Positions 6,354 through 11,428 of a stretch of 11,428 nucleotides of DNA are shown piece after piece. Numbering within the stretch: position 1 is the first letter of the stretch; every line of letters begins with the position of its first letter. Source of the DNA: JAHHLP01 sp041609895 (GTDB lineage Bacteria; Bacteroidota; Rhodothermia; Rhodothermales; JABDKH01); NCBI GenBank assembly GCA_041609895.1, contig JBFIPX010000098.1:1-11428 (forward strand), written 5' to 3'. A model generated the notes under the pieces. The model saw only the letters and a list, made by a program, of their open reading frames with translations, was not told where the DNA came from and ran no database searches. The translations under genes and the position numbers were made by a program.

Positions 6354-6617
6354 ATGGAATTCGTACTTAACCCCGACATCGTCTCTAGTCAGCTCGATGA
6401 CGGCGAATCGGTGCTTCTGAACCTGACGACCAGGCAATACTACACCATCAACGAGACTGGTTCTGCCATCTGGGATGGGATACAGCGGGGAGACTTGTTG
6501 GATGACATCGTTTTGGACGTCGTAGCCAGATTTGACGTAGATGAGAAGAGTGCGAGAGAGCACGTCAATGATTTCCTCGAGCGGCTTGTCGACAACGGAA
6601 TCGTGGCGACACGTTGA
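6354..6617 (+). CDS. PqqD-like RiPP recognition element protein
   Basis: An 87-aa protein matching the PqqD/lasso-B1 fold throughout. It has an N-terminal strand pair with VLLNLTTRQYYTINETGSAI (residues 20-39), IWDGIQRG, then two helices through FDVDEKSAREHVNDFLERLV to the end. Conserved L-N, Y-Y-x-x-N-E-x-G and I-W are all present, and its length is normal for a stand-alone RRE. RRE proteins bind the leader peptide through a winged-helix beta-strand and deliver it to modifying enzymes. The F-x-x-P-x-L leader of the nearby precursor is the obvious partner. It is transcribed divergently from the precursor operon with a 196-nt gap. ATG 6354 has no Shine-Dalgarno motif, as often in Bacteroidota. 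Family assignment is firm. Confidence 0.93.
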   Translation: MEFVLNPDIVSSQLDDGESVLLNLTTRQYYTINETGSAIWDGIQRGDLLDDIVLDVVARFDVDEKSAREHVNDFLERLVDNGIVATR

Positions 6618-6760
6618 CTGCTCAATGGCGAGCCGGCTCTAGGTCCGCCAATGTGAACGCATTCTCTCTTTGGCCGCAGATGTTGTATGGTCGCTTCAGC
6701 GGAGTCGATCGACTTTGTGTCTCTTTGGCGGCGCGTTGCCGCACGCCGTTACCGAAGTGA
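6614..6760 (+). CDS. Small ORF overlapping the PqqD stop, uncertain
   Basis: TTG at 6614 overlaps the PqqD TGA (TTGA), and the frame runs 48 codons to TGA at 6758-6760: MTAQWRAGSRSANVNAFSLW and so on to RTPLPK. A 4-nt overlap after an RRE gene is where a lasso B2 protease would begin, but no B2 Cys/His/Asp motif is present and I see no homology. It may be a decayed start of such a gene, or chance. The next stretch, 6761-6811, shows nothing. Confidence 0.2.
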   Translation: MTAQWRAGSRSANVNAFSLWPQMLYGRFSGVDRLCVSLAARCRTPLPK

Positions 6761-6811
6761 CTTCGCCGGACCGCTGACAAGTCGTGCCACCCCCCACTTG
6801 AAGCCGCAACC

Positions 6812-7432
6812 CTAATGAGGAAGTTCGATCGTCCCGTCGACATCGATTTCCAGCGTAAGCGGTGGAGGCTCCGAATCCGGCGGGCATGCGGACGGTACCT
6901 GCGTGCCTGACCAATTGATCGTGCCCACCGCGCCCGCAAATCTTCCGGTACCGCCAGTAACAGAAAGGACGCCTGTGAAAGCGCTGGGCGCGGAGCAGTT
7001 GAGGTTGATCACGCCCTCGTACTCACTGCTTCCGAAGATCTTGTCTCCGTTGGCGGCTTCAAGCGTGCCCAGTCCGTCAAATCCACGTAGAAAAGCACTT
7101 GGAAATGCAATTCCCGTTAACACCTGGCAAGCTGTACTCGAGAGTGTGGTCAGGCCGAGGTGTCTGATCGGTCCGGTCATTTGAATCCCGATCGGACTCG
7201 TAATGGGGCCGACCGGAGGGTCACACTCCACCGCCGGGTCTTCCGGAATGTCTACCGACGTTCCGATGACCGTCCCTTCAAGGTGGCGAGTCTTGGTCGG
7301 GCTGCGTTTTGCGTTAGCCGAAAGTGCCGTCGCTTCGACGCTTTCGATTTCGGGTGAGTAGCTGTCGCATCCGCCGATACCGACGAAGACGACCAGGCTG
7401 AAAACAATTGAGATGATTGCGACTCGTTGCAT
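6812..7432 (-). CDS. Lipoprotein with GGTGRFAGA beta-barrel-type repeat family domain
   Basis: A 206-aa protein: hydrophobic N-terminus MQRVAIISIVFSLVVFVGIG followed by a lipobox I-G-G-Cys22. The mature part has HLGLTTLSS (91-99), GTLEAANGDKIFGSSEYEG (122-140) and VTGGTGRFAGAVGTINWSG (158-176). The ANGD and GGTGRFAGA motifs are a familiar signature of secreted hypothetical proteins, probably of allene-oxide-cyclase/dirigent-like beta-barrel fold (family knowledge, moderate certainty). Function is unknown. ATG 7432 has GGAG 9 nt upstream. Cysteines at 70, 102, 146 and 183 may form disulfides outside the cytoplasm. It sits beyond the RiPP locus on the minus strand; no link to it is shown, and the gene ends about 50 nt from the small ORF. 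Confidence 0.8.
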   Translation of the reverse strand: MQRVAIISIVFSLVVFVGIGGCDSYSPEIESVEATALSANAKRSPTKTRHLEGTVIGTSVDIPEDPAVECDPPVGPITSPIGIQMTGPIRHLGLTTLSSTACQVLTGIAFPSAFLRGFDGLGTLEAANGDKIFGSSEYEGVINLNCSAPSAFTGVLSVTGGTGRFAGAVGTINWSGTQVPSACPPDSEPPPLTLEIDVDGTIELPH

Positions 7433-7938
7433 GATCTGAGTCTCCGGTTTGCGAACTGTTGAGGGTATGAGGACTCGTCGAGTCCCTTCTCAGTCACCAA
7501 CCCAGATACCGGGCCCACCTCGATGCGCGTCGCCTCCAATCGACAAGCGACGACACTCTAATAGCCCTGCAACGACGAATCCCTCAAATGGCCAGCCAAA
7601 ACACGATCACACATAAACGGAATTGTGCACCAGTGTCACCAAAACCCAGACGCGGCGGCAAAGGCGAAAATGCTAACCGTCAATACGACGGCTGGATTGT
7701 GCTTGTTAAGGAATTGTGTAGTAATAACCAAGTGTTTCGGTGATTGGCCAATGTCACTGAGTAGTCCCGGGCCCCTCAAGACGCTTGCCACATAGCGCCA
7801 AAGTGCATCCGGATCATTATCCGAGCAGCCCGGCGGCACCGTCGGCACGCGCGTGCGCCCTTCCAACATGAGTCTCTACGAAAAACGCCCCGGAGAAAGA
7901 CTCCGGGGCGTCGTCAATTGCCGCACTGACACTTGTAC
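7433..7938. other. Intergenic stretch upstream of the GGTGRFAGA lipoprotein
   Basis: Apart from the terminator at 7881-7911, no firm gene. A hairpin GGACTC-GTC-GAGTCC lies at 7471-7485, about 40 nt before the lipoprotein start, so in its 5' leader or promoter region. A minus-strand frame at 7636-7869 (77 codons, hydrophobic C-terminus PAVVLTVSIFAFAAA) begins just after the terminator but matches nothing I know and has no ribosome-binding site, so it is not called. Confidence 0.5.
7881..7911 (-). terminator. Rho-independent terminator of the SnoaL-like gene
   Basis: A perfect 11-bp stem ACGCCCCGGAG (7885-7895) and CTCCGGGGCGT (7901-7911) around AAAGA. On the minus strand it is followed by TTTTTCG, so it terminates minus-strand transcription about 28 nt beyond the stop of the gene at 7939. 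Strong GC stem and T-run make this the clearest terminator in the window. Confidence 0.93.
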
Positions 7939-8409
7939 CTACAGGTCCGACCAGTGCCCGTGCGCCTCCATCCACTGCCCGTTCTCCTTGACCCACGTCT
8001 CGCTTCGCCGCGTCCACACCGTCGGACCGCCCGGCGAGGTAATTCCGAGATAGAACGCCAACACCGCGGAGTGGCCGCCGAACGTCTTGACGTGCAGATC
8101 TCGCACCTCGATCATCGAGAAGAGACCACCTTCGATGTTGGCCGCCGCCTCGGCCCGCTGCTCCTCTCGCGAAGCGAACTCCTTCAAGACGCCCCCACCG
8201 AAGTCGAACCTCGAGAGCTGGGGATGATGTCGTTGTAAATATCCGTCCACGTCTCCAGCCTGAGCTGCTGCGACGTGAGCGTAGAACTCCTTCTTGACGT
8301 CGGCCGCGTCGTCAATGCTTGAGACGAGAACGGGCGCGACGCCCAAAACAGCGATCGACACGGTACCGGCAAAAATCGCCAATAAGCCTCTTCGGGTGAA
8401 ACCATTCAT
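7939..8409 (-). CDS. Exported SnoaL-like/DUF4440-type (NTF2 fold) protein
   Basis: A 156-aa protein. The N-terminus MNGFTRRGLLAIFAGTVSIA is a signal sequence with an R-R motif (residues 6-7), so Tat or Sec export is plausible. The rest fits the NTF2-like alpha+beta barrel: helix EFYAHVAAAQAGDVDGYLQR (41-60), then VRDLHVKTFGGHSAVLAFYL (102-121), RRSETWVKENGQWMEAHGHW (134-153). The ending WVKENGQW...HGHWS is typical of DUF4440/SnoaL ketosteroid-isomerase-like proteins, in which a small pocket binds ligand or performs a minor isomerase role. No catalytic residue can be assigned. ATG 8409 has no strong ribosome-binding site, a perfect TTGACA lies upstream, and a terminator follows, so it is probably a single-gene unit. 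Confidence 0.85.
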   Translation of the reverse strand: MNGFTRRGLLAIFAGTVSIAVLGVAPVLVSSIDDAADVKKEFYAHVAAAQAGDVDGYLQRHHPQLSRFDFGGGVLKEFASREEQRAEAAANIEGGLFSMIEVRDLHVKTFGGHSAVLAFYLGITSPGGPTVWTRRSETWVKENGQWMEAHGHWSDL

Positions 8410-9099
8410 GACTGGACCAGGATTGAATTACGTGGAAGAGCGGCCACCAGAGAGCCACCCCGACTGCAGCGAGTAACTACGCGCCCGAGACCTCTTTGTC
8501 AAGGAATATCATCGAATCGAACCGTGTAGAAAGAGCATGGACCGCCCCCACGAAACGCCGTTGGAATCGGTCAAGGGCCTCCTGCGATTCAGGCTTTCCT
8601 CCGTTGGCCCGAGTTGCCGTACAGCCTCAAACACCGTAACGTCGCGAAGCCGCGAGCACGGTGCGCGTGTGTCGTCGATGTGTTTGCGTGCGTCGGTGCA
8701 TCAACTAAGAGTCCAAGGCAAGATCCGGTAGGACTCGCCTGAAACGTTGTCGCCCAAAAGGGCTGGCGAGGGCCCCTGGATCCAAAGTATTCTCGATCTT
8801 TACCGGTAGCGGAAAGACGTATTTGCCGGCTCTTCGAGCACACTGCAATGGTGCACCTTTCTTTGACATTGCAGCTCCGAAGCGCTATATACCTGATGCT
8901 CATCAGAATTTCTTGCCATTGTCGCCAGGCAGTTCTTGGCCTCAGTGCCTGTCTATCTGGGTCGCTCTTCTTTCTGCCGTTTCTTTCTCTGGCAGCAGCG
9001 ACTGAGCCTTTCAAATCCTCGGAGCGGTAAAGGCATCGGCAGCTAGCACGTCGTAACGTCGCGCCATTTCGCTCTATCACCTTGTGGAGGAGCGAGCTT
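8410..9099. other. Divergent intergenic region, no supported gene
   Basis: About 690 nt between the SnoaL-like gene and the FN3/LamG gene, transcribed away from each other. A long minus-strand frame at 8589-9362 is discounted because it runs into the antisense of the FN3 gene and is low in recognisable structure. A plus-strand frame at 8848-9030 has a hydrophobic, signal-like middle (SGSLFFLPFLSLAAA) but no ribosome-binding site. The minus-strand motif GGTTCGATTC near 8512-8521 resembles a tRNA T-loop, but its flanks do not pair. The region should contain both promoters. Confidence 0.5.
8474..8502 (-). promoter_or_regulatory. Possible promoter of the SnoaL-like gene
   Basis: A perfect TTGACA (8502-8497 minus) with 17 nt to TAGTTA (8479-8474), a poor -10 match. 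Under the Bacteroidota rule TTG-N20-TAGTTAC fits equally loosely. It lies about 65 nt upstream of the ATG at 8409. Confidence 0.3.
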
Positions 9100-11428
9100 A
9101 TGTCGTCGCGTACGCTACTGTTGTCGATTGTTACTTCCTGTCTTCTGATCCTATCTGGCTTCGCTCCGGTCACTAATGCCTCCACATCGGCGTCACCGAG
9201 TGGTGTCCGTCTGGCGTTGAGCGCCGTCGACAGTGTTCGAGCGACGGGGCCCAGCCCCGGTACCACGTTGGAAGATCGCGTCGAGCTCTTGTGGTCTACT
9301 GAATTACCTGTCGAAAGCACGAGCTCGTTCCACATTTCCCGCAATGATACTCTCCTCGCCATCGCCGCTCCTTCGGAGACGATTTACGAGGACTTCTCGG
9401 CGATTCCGCACGTCACGTACGAGTATTGCGTATCCGTCGTGTCTGCCACTTCCCCTGCGGTGCTCATCGGCTGTGACGACGGAATGCGACTCATCGCCGC
9501 ACCGACCAGTTTTGACGCGACGGATGGTTTGTACGAAGACCTTGTCCAAACCTCATGGTCGGATCAGTCGGAAATCGAGGGCGGTTTCAACATCTATCGG
9601 GACGCGGGCAACGCCCTCCGCTTCGACGGTAACAACGACTTTGTTCAAACCGATGGGAAGGTGGCGCTGGACGAGAGTTTCTCGTTCGAGTTCTGGGCGA
9701 GACGCGCCACGACGACGACGTCCGACATCGTGATCAATGTAGAGTCAAATCCCAACGGCGACCCGGTCAACGATGACCTTGAAGTCGGCTTCAGTTCCTC
9801 CGGGCAATTAATCTTCCGATTTGGCACGAATGCGCTTGTCGCTACGTACCCCGATCCGAACGACGGTCTATGGCACCACTGGGCCATCGCCTACGACTCA
9901 CCGAACCTGAGGAGATTCATATATCGAGACGGAGTGCGGATCGCCACGGATGTGCTTCCATCTACCTTTCGGCCGTTTGGGGATCTGGAGTTCGGTCGCG
10001 AGGAATCACAGGGCTCGACGCGGAGTCGCGGCCACTTTCACGGAGACCTCGACGAGGTACGCTACTGGGATACCGCGCTCACAGAGGAGCAGGTCGACGA
10101 CCGCAAGCTACTGCTTCTCACGGGCGACGAGCCAGGCCTTGTCAGCTACTGGCCCATGGACGTTCAGGGAGGTGTTCTGGCGCCTGATGCGGTGGGCGAC
10201 CATAGCGTGACCCTCATGGACATGGATCCTGGCGCTGCCTGGGTTCCGACGGGCGTCGCCGAATTTCGTGGTGAAGTGGGAGCCGACCTCACGTCATACG
10301 CAGATCGAATGGCCGTCATTGGCTACCAGTTTTATGACTACCGAATAGCGGCCTTCGAGGATGTCAATGGCGATGGCATGTATACGCCCGGCACAGACTT
10401 CGAGTCGCTGCTCTCGACGCGCCAGATGGACGACGGATGGCGCGGATTTCTCACGCCTCCTGGAGACGTGAGTGCCACGGACGGTCAATACAATGACCGC
10501 GTTGTGGTGAGCTGGAACGACCTCACGGATGCGGAGGATAGTTACCGCATTTATCGCGATGGACTTCTAGTCGGGGCTGTGGAGGCTGACGACACGTCCT
10601 TCACTCACCTCACAGCACCATCTCCGCCCAACACGTACTGCGTCGCAGCATTTGGAGGCGGAGTCGAATCCGTACGTGCGTGTGACGCGGGGATGGCGGG
10701 CGGGCTCGCTCCGCCCGCGGACGTCGCGGCAACAGACCACGTCTTTGACGATCGCGTATCCATCACGTGGTCAGACACGACCGATACCGAAGACGGCTTC
10801 CAGCTTTTTCGAGACGATCTCTTGCTCGCAACACTCGATGCGGACACGGAAGAGTACAACGATTTTTCAGCCGCCCAGGGCGCCCTTTATAACTACTGCG
10901 TGGGCGCGTTCAGCAAGGCCGACCCACTGGACCCTGCCTATTCGGATACCACGTGCGCGCCGACTCCCGGGCGACGCGCCGTCGTGCTTGAACCGACGAA
11001 CCTGACGGCAACCGACAACGATTTCGAGGACCGAATCGAGCTGGGTTGGGAGAACCCATCCACAACCGCAATGCTCTTCGTCGTGTACCGGGACGGAGTC
11101 CTGATCGAGGTGCTGGACTTCAACAGTACGACCGCAACGGATACGGGAATCGAATCCGATACTGACTTCGGCTACTGCGTCGCAGCAGCAACCGTGGTAA
11201 CAGCGAACAGCAAGACGCAGTTGCAGGGTCAGGTGGCCCAGGTGCTGCAAACAATTCGGCAAGAAGATGCGGCGCGATTGGAGACCGGGGGTGTGAAGAC
11301 GCCAGCCTCAGAGATAATGCAAAGTGTATACGAATCGCTCGGAGTGGATAACCTCCAAGCGCAAACACTCAGTAAGGTCTCGGTCGCCGACACCATGGGA
11401 TTCTTCGAATCCAGTCCCGTGTGTGCCA
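9100..11428 (+). CDS. Large secreted fibronectin-III/LamG multidomain protein (partial, C-terminus outside window)
   Basis: The frame is open from ATG 9100 to the window end (776 residues, no stop). The ATG has GGAGG 9 nt upstream. Residues 1-28 are a signal peptide (LLLSIVTSCLLILSGFAPVT, cleavage near NAS). Then come FN3-like units, each of the form TxWSD, xIYRDG, TSYxD, YxYCVAAF: about 45-130, 135-420 (interrupted), 457-530, 542-620 and 636 onward. A LamG/concanavalin-like jellyroll (about 170-388: ALRFDGNNDFVQT, FEFWARR, LWHHWAIAYD, GDLDEVRYWDTALTEEQV) sits inside the second unit. DVNGDG at 421-426 is a possible calcium loop. Cys pairs flank several units (C110/C125, C514/C528, C600/C619). 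Probably a cell-surface or extracellular glycan- or protein-binding protein, perhaps exported by T9SS if a tail follows; target unknown. No catalytic domain is visible. Confidence 0.88.
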   Translation, partial: MSSRTLLLSIVTSCLLILSGFAPVTNASTSASPSGVRLALSAVDSVRATGPSPGTTLEDRVELLWSTELPVESTSSFHISRNDTLLAIAAPSETIYEDFSAIPHVTYEYCVSVVSATSPAVLIGCDDGMRLIAAPTSFDATDGLYEDLVQTSWSDQSEIEGGFNIYRDAGNALRFDGNNDFVQTDGKVALDESFSFEFWARRATTTTSDIVINVESNPNGDPVNDDLEVGFSSSGQLIFRFGTNALVATYPDPNDGLWHHWAIAYDSPNLRRFIYRDGVRIATDVLPSTFRPFGDLEFGREESQGSTRSRGHFHGDLDEVRYWDTALTEEQVDDRKLLLLTGDEPGLVSYWPMDVQGGVLAPDAVGDHSVTLMDMDPGAAWVPTGVAEFRGEVGADLTSYADRMAVIGYQFYDYRIAAFEDVNGDGMYTPGTDFESLLSTRQMDDGWRGFLTPPGDVSATDGQYNDRVVVSWNDLTDAEDSYRIYRDGLLVGAVEADDTSFTHLTAPSPPNTYCVAAFGGGVESVRACDAGMAGGLAPPADVAATDHVFDDRVSITWSDTTDTEDGFQLFRDDLLLATLDADTEEYNDFSAAQGALYNYCVGAFSKADPLDPAYSDTTCAPTPGRRAVVLEPTNLTATDNDFEDRIELGWENPSTTAMLFVVYRDGVLIEVLDFNSTTATDTGIESDTDFGYCVAAATVVTANSKTQLQGQVAQVLQTIRQEDAARLETGGVKTPASEIMQSVYESLGVDNLQAQTLSKVSVADTMGFFESSPVCA

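Noticed and set aside
8490..8540. T-loop-like GGTTCGATTC on the minus strand, possible tRNA
   Set aside because: The bases on either side do not form a 5-bp T stem and no acceptor, D or anticodon arms are seen.
8848..9030. Plus-strand 60-codon frame with hydrophobic, signal-peptide-like stretch
   Set aside because: No ribosome-binding site, little sequence after the hydrophobic part, and no family recognised.
8589..9362. Long minus-strand frame of 257 codons
   Set aside because: Its first part is antisense to the well-supported secreted FN3/LamG gene (start 9100 with GGAGG and signal peptide), and the rest has no domain-like pattern.

Overview
The window reads as chromosomal DNA of a Bacteroidota/Rhodothermota-type bacterium. 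The evidence is a kelch protein ending in a type IX secretion (T9SS) sorting tail with the QNYPNPFNP signature, several lipoproteins and secreted multi-domain proteins, a TTG-N19-TA...TTTG promoter like those of Bacteroidota, and moderately high GC. The assignment is inference; there is no rRNA or housekeeping marker.

Layout. (1) 1-614, minus strand: a PIN-family toxin followed by a 4-nt overlapping ribbon-helix-helix antitoxin that runs off the left edge. (2) 615-1063: a non-coding stretch with an inverted repeat and a plus-strand fragment that looks like the middle of a second PIN toxin. (3) 1064-2940, minus strand: a secreted kelch-propeller protein with a T9SS tail, preceded by a small lipoprotein. 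(4) 3367-6617: a ribosomally made, post-translationally modified peptide (RiPP) locus. A minus-strand operon runs precursor peptide (48 aa), HPr-kinase-like protein, radical SAM enzyme, GNAT acetyltransferase; a PqqD-like leader-binding protein is divergent on the plus strand. (5) 6812-8409, minus strand: a lipoprotein of the GGTGRFAGA type and a SnoaL-like exported protein with a strong terminator. (6) 9100 to the right edge, plus strand: a large secreted fibronectin-III/LamG protein, cut by the window end.

The RiPP locus is the main result. Its precursor is only 48 aa. The leader has the F-x-x-P-x-L...T-G spacing of lasso-peptide leaders, but what follows is a 7-8 residue core (GFFGSFSP) with no Asp or Glu, and there is no lasso cyclase and no B2 protease. 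The modifying genes present are instead a radical SAM enzyme, an HprK-like kinase and an acetyltransferase. The sensible reading is that the PqqD-like protein recognises a lasso-type leader and presents a short Phe/Ser-rich core to these three enzymes, so the product would not be a lasso peptide. No protease or exporter is visible in the window. The chemistry is inference; the genes and the leader spacing are read directly.
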